Part shown: in pieces, positions 7,692 through 15,828 of the stretch
Layout of the letters: each line of letters opens with the position of its first letter
Numbering within the stretch: the stretch's first letter is position 1
DNA from: Bacteriovoracaceae bacterium
Lineage (GTDB): Bacteria; Bdellovibrionota; UBA1018
Direction of reading: 5' to 3'
Length of the DNA stretch: 15,828 nucleotides
NCBI GenBank assembly: GCA_947446835.1
Contig: CANFHS010000020.1
Location: forward strand, 1 to 15,828
The notes under the pieces: model-generated
The model's input: only the letters and a program-made list of their open reading frames with translations
Told to the model about the DNA's origin: nothing
Database searches by the model: none
Made by a program: the position numbers and the translations under genes

Positions 7692-7721
7692 ATTATACTT
7701 GAGTGTAAAATTACTTTGCAA
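7692..7721 (-). promoter_or_regulatory. Near-consensus sigma-70 promoter of the HNH gene
   Basis: On the minus strand, TTGCAA (7721-7716) and a perfect TATAAT (7697-7692) are separated by 18 bases in an AT-rich patch that stands out from the GC-rich surroundings. Only 8 bases separate the -10 box from the ATG at 7683, so transcription should begin within about 1-3 bases of the start codon. The TTGCAA is itself palindromic, and TATACT can be read on the opposite strand (7694-7699), but no matching -35 was found for rightward transcription. Confidence 0.75.
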
Positions 7722-7776
7722 CCCCTCCGAAAACCGTGGGCTGACAAGGTGTTGGAACGCATGCTAAGTCGGCGGG

Positions 7777-8370
7777 ATGAAATCTTTTGGAAGATCAGCC
7801 GGTTTCCCGTGGGTCTGGATCATGCTCCCCGTCATGCTGGGGTGCACACGGAACGCCGCTCCACCCGCCCCCGCCCCCGTGGCCTCTGCCAAGCCCGAAG
7901 CGCAGCAGGAGGCCCCGCAGGCCAGGACGCTGCGGCGGGCCCCGGATGTGGCTGCTGAGGACCGGCAGGGCAAGAGCCACAAGTTGTCGGAGCTGGCAGG
8001 TCGCCCGGTGCTGCTGCACTTCTGGGCCAGCTGGTGTCCGCCCTGCATCGAGGAGCTGCCGCAGTTCCTGCAGATGGCGCGCGAGTTCCAGGGCAAGGAG
8101 CTGGGTTTCATGGTGGTGAGCCTGGACAAGACCTGGGGCGAAGCGGACAAGATCTTCCCCGCCTCGGCAGTGCCGCCGAACGTCCTGTCGCTCCTGGATG
8201 AGGCGCAAAAGAGCCCCGATGCCTTGGGTTCCTACCAGTTTCCGGAAACCTACCTGATCGACCGGGATGGCCAGATCGTCGAAAAATGGGTGGGTGCCCA
8301 GGATTGGCAGGGCGAGGGGACCCGGAAGAAGATTGCCCAAGCCATGGGCGCCGCCCGTTCAGGGAAGTGA
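7777..8370 (+). CDS. TlpA/ResA-like thioredoxin-fold lipoprotein
   Basis: This is a predicted envelope-anchored thiol-disulfide oxidoreductase. The 197-residue product has a lipoprotein signal peptide (hydrophobic residues 10-22, lipobox VMLGC with the lipidated Cys at 23) followed by a Pro/Ala-rich tether (about 26-50). The TlpA-type thioredoxin domain (about 53-190) has the redox motif W86-C87-P88-P89-C90 and the cis-proline loop F155-P156-E157-T158. It would serve cytochrome c maturation or general reduction of periplasmic proteins; the substrate cannot be told from sequence. The ATG at 7777 is required to give a complete signal peptide. Its ribosome site is weak (GGCGGG close to the start). 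It is divergent from the HNH gene, with 93 bp between. Confidence 0.9.
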   Translation: MKSFGRSAGFPWVWIMLPVMLGCTRNAAPPAPAPVASAKPEAQQEAPQARTLRRAPDVAAEDRQGKSHKLSELAGRPVLLHFWASWCPPCIEELPQFLQMAREFQGKELGFMVVSLDKTWGEADKIFPASAVPPNVLSLLDEAQKSPDALGSYQFPETYLIDRDGQIVEKWVGAQDWQGEGTRKKIAQAMGAARSGK

Positions 8371-8410
8371 CACCCCCATCTAAAGTCTTCACAAATCGGG
8401 ATTTTGCAGA

Positions 8411-8443
8411 GGCCTGAGATGTTTGAGGTTTCAGGCCCTTTGT
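8411..8443 (+). terminator. Probable intrinsic terminator after the thioredoxin gene
   Basis: A 10-bp stem with two G-T wobbles (8411-8420 with 8428-8437) and a 7-base loop is followed by CCTTTGT. It lies 40 bp after the thioredoxin-like stop and before the regulator gene. The T-run is short, so termination may be partial. Confidence 0.45.
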
Positions 8444-8519
8444 AAAATAAATGGACTGCGACTTAATTCCTGATCAAAATGATCCGAAAAGGGTTTTGGA
8501 GAAGGAAAGGTCGCAAAAC

Positions 8520-10097
<1,578 letters not shown>

Positions 10098-10107
10098 GGG
10101 CGCCCTT

Positions 10108-10764
10108 TCAGTTGTTCAGCTCGATGCCGAACGGGTAGCGCCAGCCCCTGAATTTGCCGCGGTTCCGGATGCGGCTCGATGCGCCTTGTCCGTAGAAGAA
10201 GCGGAACGACGCCGTGCCTTCGTAGGTCGGGCCCAGTCCGCCCCCTCCGGAGGCCTGTACGAGCTGGCCGGTCGCCGAGAGGTTGAAGCTGACCTCGGGC
10301 GTGATGGGCATCTCGAAGCCGATCTCGCCCAGCATCGCGGTGGCGGAAGTCACGTGCTGGTAGGACTCCACGAGGACGCCGGAGCCGGATTTTTTCCAGA
10401 CCAGGGGCGTGAAGCCGAATCCCAGGTAAACGCCTGGAAAATAAGCCCTGAGGATGGGGTACGTCGTTTGCAGCCCGTAGGAGGTGGATCCTGACGAGGC
10501 CATGACCAGCCGGTGCTGGATGGCCAGATGGAGCGGTACGCTGTCCGATGCGATCCTCAATCCTGCACCGAAAAGGTACGAGCCGCCCAGGCCCAGGGAG
10601 TTGGGCGTGCTGCCTCCATAGAACGCCGAGGATTTCTCCATCTGCGCCACACCGCCGCCGAACTCGAACCAGTAAAGCCCTGCGTAAGCCGATGCGGGCG
10701 CCAGCGCCAGGAGCGCCGGGATCGTGAGGCGGGCCGCTGCTTTCAGGGGTCCTGAGAAACCCAT
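10108..10764 (-). CDS. Predicted small outer-membrane beta-barrel protein, family not recognised
   Basis: The 218-residue product has a clear signal peptide (residues 1-28, ending in ASAYA before GLYWFEFGGG). The rest is a Gly- and aromatic-rich protein with alternating hydrophobic strands typical of an 8- to 10-stranded outer-membrane barrel (SLGLGGSYLFGAGLRI, RAYFPGVYLGFGFTPLVW, TAMLGEIGFEMPI, GTASFRFFYG). It does not end in the classical C-terminal Phe/Tyr; after the last strand comes a short basic stretch and IELNN. The ATG at 10764 gives the proper signal peptide, but GGAGG abuts it with no spacer. A TACACT at 10779-10774 could be a -10 box giving a very short leader. The gene diverges from the TamA-like gene and converges with the regulator (10 bp apart). 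Confidence 0.75.
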   Translation of the reverse strand: MGFSGPLKAAARLTIPALLALAPASAYAGLYWFEFGGGVAQMEKSSAFYGGSTPNSLGLGGSYLFGAGLRIASDSVPLHLAIQHRLVMASSGSTSYGLQTTYPILRAYFPGVYLGFGFTPLVWKKSGSGVLVESYQHVTSATAMLGEIGFEMPITPEVSFNLSATGQLVQASGGGGLGPTYEGTASFRFFYGQGASSRIRNRGKFRGWRYPFGIELNN

Positions 10765-10774
10765 CCTCCGATCA

Positions 10775-12517
10775 GTGTACCGGATTTCGGCGGCGGCGCT
10801 TCCGGCAATCCTTGCCGGGGGCCTGGCAACGGCCGCGGAGGCCCGCGAACTTTGCCCCGGGCTCCGCGTCGAGGACGGGAGTGACATCTCGCTGACGGAA
10901 ACCGAGAAGATCCTGGTCTGTGGCACCGGTAGCCGGGGCAGCGCTCCCTGGGATGAGGCCTGGCGCCGGATTCCGCTCAGCCAGGCCCGATTCCACCTGC
11001 GGGCCTTTCTCCAGGAGCGCGGGTATTATTCGGCGCGGCTGGAGGAAAAGCCGGGCGTGGGCCGCGTCCTGGAGCCTGGGCCTGTGGCCCGGGTTTCCCG
11101 GATCGTTGCCGAAGGCACGCCGCCAGGCCTGGAGGTGGCCCGCAAGCGCCTGGTGGTGGGCGAGGTCATGACGCCGGGCCGCCTTTCGGAGCTGGAGAGC
11201 TGGCTCGTGGAGCGCACCCGGGCCCTGGGCTACCCGTGTCCCGTGGTCCAGGTCCGGGGCGATTTTTCCTCGGGAGTCGTGACTGCCCATGTGATTCCGG
11301 GTGACCACTTGCCGGTTCTCGGGGTGGCGGAGGACGCGATCGAGGGGCTCCGCCCGGGAATGCTGCGGCGGTATGATGCGTTCCGGTTCGAGGACCCTTT
11401 CAACGGGGATTGGCTCCGGGTGACGAACCGTCGGGTGCTGGCCAAGGGCATCGTGCAGAGCTACCGCCTGGGCCAGCAGTGCCAGTCCAACGGAGTATTG
11501 CTCAAGCAGGAGACCATTGCAGGACAGCCCCGGATCCTGACCTTCGGCTTCGGGGTGGATACCGAGGGGCTGGTGTCCGTGAAGGCCTCCTGGAAGAACG
11601 CGCGGCTGGGCCCCCAGGGCTCGCAGCTGAACCTGAGCGCCTTTGCGTCGTCCCGGGAGCAGCGGCTGGACGGCACGTTTGCCTGGTACTTCCTGGAGGA
11701 ACCTTCGCGCAAGTACGTGGGGCCCGGTGTGGAGTTCAGCCACCAGAATGAGAAATTCTACGAAGCCCTCAGCAATCGCCTGGCGTTCCGGTTCGGAACC
11801 ACCTGGGACGGGCCCTCCACCGGGCTGGAAGCCCAGGTCGGGCCGGCCTACGAGTCGGTGTCCACCCTGCGAGGGGAAGGACCCAAGTCCAGCCAGTTCC
11901 TTTCGCTGGAAGGAGTGCTGCGTTGGACTTCCCATGAGTTCGAGCTTTACCAGAGCGATCCGCGGACGGGCTTCAACGCCCGCTTCACCACGAGCCTGGC
12001 TTCGCGGGAGCTGGCCTCGGACCTGGAGGTGCAACGGTATTCCCTGGTGTTCGAGACCCTGGGCAACGTGCGCGAGTATGATCCGCCGCTTTGGGTCCTG
12101 GGGGTCCGCGGGGGGGGGGCGGTGACGGCGACTTCCGCACCGCTGACCGGCGATAGCCCGCTTCCCTCGACCTATCGGCATTACCTGGGAGGCTCCGCGG
12201 ACCTGCGGGGTTTCGGTCGTCAGGAGCTTCCCGGCCCCTCCGGTGGCCTGAGCCTGGCGTTCGTCGGGTTCGAGGTCCGATGGGGAGGCCCGATCCCGCT
12301 GGGCCTTCAGCCCTTCGGTTTCCTCGACCTGGGGGTTGTGGGCACGGAACCCTGGAACTTCTCGGGGCCGTTGTACTGGTCGCCGGGCCTGGGAGTGCGC
12401 TGGGCTTCGCCGGTGGGAACCTTGAGGAGCACCTTCGCGCACGGCTACGTGACGGGGGCGCCCGGCTCGGTGAATTCGCATTTCCAGTTCTTCCTGAGCC
12501 TCGGGGAGGAGTTCTGA
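10775..12517 (+). CDS. tamA: TamA-like Omp85 family outer-membrane protein
   Basis: It probably works with the adjacent TamB-like protein in outer-membrane assembly or lipid transport. From the GTG at 10775 the product has 580 residues: signal peptide 1-23 (ending TAAEA), a POTRA-like region (about 25-245; ERGYYSARL at 81-89 is typical of POTRA domains), then a C-terminal beta-barrel (about 255-580) with the Omp85 lid-loop motif in YLGGSADLRGF (470-480) and a final aromatic, EEF. The start is uncertain: a GTG at 10724 with AGGAG 10 bases upstream would add 17 residues and overlap the divergent gene. A run of ten G (12110-12119) encodes G446-G448 inside the barrel. The stop is followed two bases later by the TamB-like start. 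Assignment as TamA rather than another Omp85 rests mainly on that neighbour. Confidence 0.85.
   Translation: MYRISAAALPAILAGGLATAAEARELCPGLRVEDGSDISLTETEKILVCGTGSRGSAPWDEAWRRIPLSQARFHLRAFLQERGYYSARLEEKPGVGRVLEPGPVARVSRIVAEGTPPGLEVARKRLVVGEVMTPGRLSELESWLVERTRALGYPCPVVQVRGDFSSGVVTAHVIPGDHLPVLGVAEDAIEGLRPGMLRRYDAFRFEDPFNGDWLRVTNRRVLAKGIVQSYRLGQQCQSNGVLLKQETIAGQPRILTFGFGVDTEGLVSVKASWKNARLGPQGSQLNLSAFASSREQRLDGTFAWYFLEEPSRKYVGPGVEFSHQNEKFYEALSNRLAFRFGTTWDGPSTGLEAQVGPAYESVSTLRGEGPKSSQFLSLEGVLRWTSHEFELYQSDPRTGFNARFTTSLASRELASDLEVQRYSLVFETLGNVREYDPPLWVLGVRGGGAVTATSAPLTGDSPLPSTYRHYLGGSADLRGFGRQELPGPSGGLSLAFVGFEVRWGGPIPLGLQPFGFLDLGVVGTEPWNFSGPLYWSPGLGVRWASPVGTLRSTFAHGYVTGAPGSVNSHFQFFLSLGEEF
12110..12119 (+). 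repeat. Homopolymeric tract of ten G within the tamA-like gene
   Basis: The ten consecutive G encode three glycines and the first base of an alanine codon in the barrel domain. Loss of one G puts TGA (12123-12125) in frame; gain of one G puts TAG (12154-12156) in frame. Both changes remove the LRGF motif and the last barrel strands. Confidence 0.9.
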
Positions 12518-12519
12518 GA

Positions 12520-14712
12520 ATGCGGGGGTCGAGGATCCTGATCGCAGCCTGGGCCGTCCTGATGGGACTGCTGCTCTGGGTGTGGCAGCATCCGGGGCTG
12601 GTGCTCCGGCCTCAGTTATTGCGGTGGGGCGCGCGGTATCTGGCCCGGCAGGGGTGGAAGATCGACTGGCGCGAGCTCCAGGTCGACGCGCGAAGCGAGA
12701 CCTTCTGGAACAAGACGGTGCGGCTCAGGTTCGAGGGCCTGGAGGTGCACGGGCCCGGGGACGAGTGGGAAGCCCGGGCCAAGGACCTTGAGCTGGCCGC
12801 GTGGGCGCGGCTCAGGCCTGGGCAGTTCCGGTGGAAGCCGCTGGGAGCGTTGCAGGCCGAAGGGCTGGAGGCGAACTTCGGCGAACCCCCGAGAAAGAGC
12901 CCCGACGTGGGCTTCGAAACCTTCCGCATGGAGAATGAAGGAGGATTGAGCGGACGGTTCGAGCTCGCGGGCAAACTGAGCGCGCCTTTGCGGGGTGCGT
13001 TCCAGGGCGGAGGCGTGCCCGGTGAAAAGCTCTTTGGCCTGCCTCGCGAGGTTTGGGGAGAAGTGAGGGCCCAGCTGCCGGAGGGATGGCAAGGCCAGGC
13101 GTCGGCACGGGCCGTCTGGAGTACCGCCAGGTCGATGGAATACGGGCTTCGGGCGACCGTCCAGCAGGGCCGTCGGCGCGTGTGGCTCCGGTCGCAGGGC
13201 TCCTGGGTTCCGGGCCGGGTGGATGGCGTGCTGGATGCGATTGGCCGCGAGTGGGCTCGTGAGTTTCCCCGGCTGGAGCTTTCGGAGTGCCGATTTTCCC
13301 ATCGCTACACGGAGCGGGAAGGAAAGCTTCACCTGGCTTGTCCGGTCCAGACCCGGCTGGCACTGGGACTTCCGGGGAACGCTTCCGGCTTCCGGTTGCC
13401 CGAAACGATGCGGGGGCATCTCTCGGCTGATCTCGAAACCCCGCGCCTGCCCATCCCGGACCAGCTTTTTTCGGGGCAGGTCCGGTTCGACCTGGAGCCC
13501 TTCCAGACCCCCTGGATCGAGGGGGCGGGATCGGTGGTCGCGGACTACCTGGGCGTGCCGCTGGAGCTTCCGCGCCAAGGCAAGCTGCAGACGCGTGCCT
13601 TCGTGAGCCTCCGGGTTCCGCGGTTTTCGGTGTGGGAGCGGGAGCTGCGGAAGACTCCGTGGGCAGTCCCGGCGCCCCTCAACGCCCTGGACGGCGAACT
13701 TCGTCTGGTGGCCAATGGAGTGCTGGAGCAGGGAAAGGCGACTGTTCCCGTGGAGCTGCGGACCCGCCTTTCGGGCTCGGGGCAAAAGCTCGACCTGGAC
13801 GTGGACGGTGAGCTTCGTCTGGGCCTGGAAACCGGCAAGTCCTGGCTCGATCTGGATGTCGTGCTCCGGGATGTGATGCTGGCGGTTCCCAAGCTCGAGC
13901 TGGAGAGGCCCCCCAGATTCCTGCCCGATCCCCGCCTCGCGAAGCAGGCCGTGCCTCCCGGCTCCGGGTCGGCAGCGGGAGCCTCGGGCCTCGAGACGCG
14001 CTTCCATGTGCACACGGTGGACCCGGGCAAGCCGGTCAGGCTCCTGTCGAATCTGGCCAAGGCGCCTGTGCCGCTCCAGCTGGACGTGCGCTGGGGCAGT
14101 TCCCAGGAGCCCTCGGGGCGCTTGTCGGTTCTTCCTTTCCCGCTGGACCTCTTCCGCAGGGATGCGGTCCTGGAGCAGTTCCGGATGGATTTCGATCCCA
14201 GGAGGCCGGACTTTCCGATCGACGGCTCCTTCCGGGTCACCTACTCGAACTACGTGGTGAAGATCCAGGTGCAAGGCACGGAGGTGGAACCCGAAATCAA
14301 GCTGGTCTCCGAGCCGCCGGTTCCGGAGGATGAGCTCTGGGCGGTGCTGCTCTTCGGCGAGCCGGCCGCCGCGCTGGATGCAGGGCAGGTCGAGTCGGTG
14401 GGCCAGGCCCGGGCGGCCGTTGCGGACCGGGCGCTGGGCCTGGCTTCGCTGTACCTGCTGGCCTCCACACCGGTGGAAAGCGTGCAGTACAACCCGTCCA
14501 CGGGCGCCCTGAACGCGAGGTTCAGGCTGGGAGGCGGGTCATCGCTCAGCCTGGGAACTGATTCGCAGGAGCGCCAGTACCTGGGATTCCGGAGGCGGCT
14601 GGGCCGCCATTGGACCCTGAGTACGGACTATTCCCGTCCGCTCTCGTCGAGCCCGGGAGCTTCCGAGTCCAACATGCTTTCGGCCTTCCTGGAGTGGAGC
14701 CAGCGGTACTGA
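12520..14712 (+). CDS. tamB: TamB-like translocation/assembly protein (short form)
   Basis: TamB-family proteins are AsmA-like, inner-membrane-anchored periplasm-spanning proteins that partner with TamA and are linked to outer-membrane protein insertion and phospholipid transport. The ATG at 12520 follows the tamA-like stop by two bases, with GGGGAGGA 9 bases upstream, which decides the start over a longer open frame overlapping tamA. Of 730 residues, 5-22 form a signal-anchor (ILIAAWAVLMGLLLWVWQ). The body is beta-rich with many alternating strands. The last roughly 160 residues are the diagnostic TamB C-terminal domain, with VEPEIKLVSEPPVPEDELWAVLLFG in two halves around residues 590-613, SVQYNPSTGALNARF, then YLGFRRRLGRHWTLSTDY. 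E. coli TamB is about 1,260 residues, so this is a compact version. Confidence 0.87.
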   Translation: MRGSRILIAAWAVLMGLLLWVWQHPGLVLRPQLLRWGARYLARQGWKIDWRELQVDARSETFWNKTVRLRFEGLEVHGPGDEWEARAKDLELAAWARLRPGQFRWKPLGALQAEGLEANFGEPPRKSPDVGFETFRMENEGGLSGRFELAGKLSAPLRGAFQGGGVPGEKLFGLPREVWGEVRAQLPEGWQGQASARAVWSTARSMEYGLRATVQQGRRRVWLRSQGSWVPGRVDGVLDAIGREWAREFPRLELSECRFSHRYTEREGKLHLACPVQTRLALGLPGNASGFRLPETMRGHLSADLETPRLPIPDQLFSGQVRFDLEPFQTPWIEGAGSVVADYLGVPLELPRQGKLQTRAFVSLRVPRFSVWERELRKTPWAVPAPLNALDGELRLVANGVLEQGKATVPVELRTRLSGSGQKLDLDVDGELRLGLETGKSWLDLDVVLRDVMLAVPKLELERPPRFLPDPRLAKQAVPPGSGSAAGASGLETRFHVHTVDPGKPVRLLSNLAKAPVPLQLDVRWGSSQEPSGRLSVLPFPLDLFRRDAVLEQFRMDFDPRRPDFPIDGSFRVTYSNYVVKIQVQGTEVEPEIKLVSEPPVPEDELWAVLLFGEPAAALDAGQVESVGQARAAVADRALGLASLYLLASTPVESVQYNPSTGALNARFRLGGGSSLSLGTDSQERQYLGFRRRLGRHWTLSTDYSRPLSSSPGASESNMLSAFLEWSQRY

Positions 14713-14819
14713 ACCGGGTGCCCCGGGGTAACGCCTCATGAATGCAGCGTATTTCCCGGTGCCTCGGCCTCGCAAATGGAACGATGACATGGCGGAATTG
14801 CTCGTGTATCCAGACCCTT

Positions 14820-15828
14820 ATGGCATATCTCGAGCAGCTCAAGGAACTCGCGGAACGCGAACGTCTGGCCGAAGCCGGAGGGGGCCCTGAGAGGGTCCAG
14901 AAGCAGCACACCTCGGGCAAGCTGACCGCCCGCGAGCGGATCGAACTCCTGCTTGATCCGGGAAGCTTCGTGGAACTCGACAAGTTCGTCACCCACCGCT
15001 GCTCGGACTTCGAGATGGAAAAGCAGAAGTTCCTGGGTGACGGCGTCGTGACCGGTCACGGCACGATCGGCGGGCGCACCGTGTGCCTCTACTCTCAGGA
15101 CTTCACGGTTTTCGGCGGCAGCCTTTCCAGCGCGCACGCCTCGAAGATCTGCAAGATCATGGATCTGGCCGTGAAGACCGGCGCTCCGGTCATCGGCCTG
15201 AACGACTCGGGTGGCGCCCGCATCCAGGAAGGGGTCGAGTCCCTGGGGGGATACGCCGAGATCTTCTGGCGCAACGTGCAGGCCTCGGGCGTGGTGCCCC
15301 AGATCAGCGTGATCCTGGGTCCCTGCGCCGGCGGCGCGGTCTACAGCCCGGCCATCACCGACTTCATCTTCATGGTCGAAGGCGTGTCGTACATGTTCGT
15401 GACCGGCCCGGACGTCATCAAGACCGTGACCCACGAGGAAGTGACCAAGGAAGCCCTGGGTGGCGCCGAGACCCACATGGAGAAGAGCGGCGTCTGCCAC
15501 TTCGTCATGCCGGACGAGCGCGAGTGCCTGCAGGCCGTGCGCAAGCTGATGAGCTTCATCCCGTCCAACAACCTGGACAACGCACCGTCGAAAGGCTCGC
15601 AGGACCCGGTGGATCGCCCCTGCCTCGAGATCGCCAAGATCCTGCCCGACTCGCCGAACAAGCCCTACGACATGCGCCGGGTGATCGCCGACGTCGTGGA
15701 CGACGGCGAGTTCATGGAAGTCCACGCGGGCTACGCGCAGAACATCGTGGTGGGCTTTGCCCGGATCGGCGGACGTTCGGTGGGAATCGTGGGCAACCAG
15801 CCCCAGTTCCTGGCGGGCTGCCTGGACA
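14820..15828 (+). CDS. Acyl-CoA carboxylase carboxyltransferase subunit (PccB-like), 3'-truncated
   Basis: It transfers the carboxyl group from carboxybiotin to an acyl-CoA, most often propionyl-CoA in this family, in the cytosol. 336 residues of the usual 510-535 are present; the frame is open at the window end. The start MAYLEQLKELAERERL followed by HTSGKLTARERIELLLDPGSF matches the family N-terminus. The crotonase-fold motifs are visible: DSGGARIQEGVESLGGY (129-145) and GPCAGGAVYSPAITD (167-181), plus the conserved VTKEALGG. The residue that separates propionyl- from acetyl-CoA preference lies beyond the window. No Shine-Dalgarno precedes this ATG; an in-frame ATG at 14784 would add 12 non-conserved residues. 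It lies 107 bp after the TamB-like gene, with no terminator seen between. The biotin carboxylase partner is not in view. Confidence 0.94.
   Translation, partial: MAYLEQLKELAERERLAEAGGGPERVQKQHTSGKLTARERIELLLDPGSFVELDKFVTHRCSDFEMEKQKFLGDGVVTGHGTIGGRTVCLYSQDFTVFGGSLSSAHASKICKIMDLAVKTGAPVIGLNDSGGARIQEGVESLGGYAEIFWRNVQASGVVPQISVILGPCAGGAVYSPAITDFIFMVEGVSYMFVTGPDVIKTVTHEEVTKEALGGAETHMEKSGVCHFVMPDERECLQAVRKLMSFIPSNNLDNAPSKGSQDPVDRPCLEIAKILPDSPNKPYDMRRVIADVVDDGEFMEVHAGYAQNIVVGFARIGGRSVGIVGNQPQFLAGCLD

Noticed and set aside
7741..7770. Possible promoter for the thioredoxin-like gene (CTGACA at 7741-7746)
   Set aside because: The -35 is good but the region 15-18 bases downstream does not resemble a -10 box.
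10772..12481. Minus-strand frame of 569 codons opposite the tamA-like gene
   Set aside because: Antisense artefact of GC-rich codons; no signal peptide, domain or ribosome site.
12280..12519. Upstream in-frame extension of the tamB-like gene
   Set aside because: It overlaps the barrel-coding end of the tamA-like gene; the ATG at 12520 has a strong ribosome site and begins directly before a membrane anchor.
12616..14274. Minus-strand frame of 552 codons opposite the tamB-like gene
   Set aside because: Antisense artefact; the plus-strand frame carries a membrane anchor, a ribosome site and a known C-terminal domain.
14736..15725. Minus-strand frame of 329 codons opposite the PccB-like gene
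   Set aside because: The plus-strand frame is open to the window edge and carries the carboxyltransferase motifs.

Overview
The window is GC-rich chromosomal DNA from a Gram-negative bacterium. It carries a conserved ribosomal and RNA polymerase gene cluster, a TamA/TamB-like envelope pair and a sigma-54 activator. The gene order and protein character suggest a member of the old Deltaproteobacteria (Bdellovibrionota/Oligoflexia or Myxococcota). That placement is inference; no single gene here settles it. GC content rises along the window, from roughly 40-55% in the leading map gene to well above 65% in the tamB-like gene.

Bases 1-4270 are the end of the spc/alpha operon on the + strand: map (5'-truncated), rpmJ, rpsM, rpsK, rpsD, rpoA, rplQ. 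A clear intrinsic terminator follows rplQ. There is no infA between map and rpmJ. Two back-to-back stem-loops sit between rpsD and rpoA. RpoA carries an acidic C-terminal tail, and RplQ and RpsK carry Ala/Lys/Pro-rich extensions.

Bases 4271-7683 hold an unrecognised exported protein on the + strand, with a good-looking sigma-54 promoter candidate just upstream. Convergent to it is a three-gene minus-strand unit: HNH endonuclease, ECF-type sigma factor, membrane anti-sigma factor. The last two overlap by ATGA. A near-consensus sigma-70 promoter lies so close to the HNH start codon that its mRNA should be leaderless or nearly so.

Bases 7684-10097 hold a TlpA-like thioredoxin lipoprotein and a sigma-54-dependent activator (sensor-like N-terminus, AAA+ domain, Fis-type HTH), both on the + strand.

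Bases 10108-14712 are an outer-membrane module. A small predicted beta-barrel protein on the minus strand diverges from a TamA-like Omp85 protein and a short TamB-like protein on the + strand, with start codons only about 10 bp apart. The tamA-like gene contains a run of ten G in which any +1 or -1 slip gives immediate truncation, so it may be phase-variable.

Bases 14820-15828 are the 5' two-thirds of an acyl-CoA carboxylase carboxyltransferase (PccB-like) gene cut by the window end. No tRNA, rRNA, CRISPR array or insertion sequence was seen.
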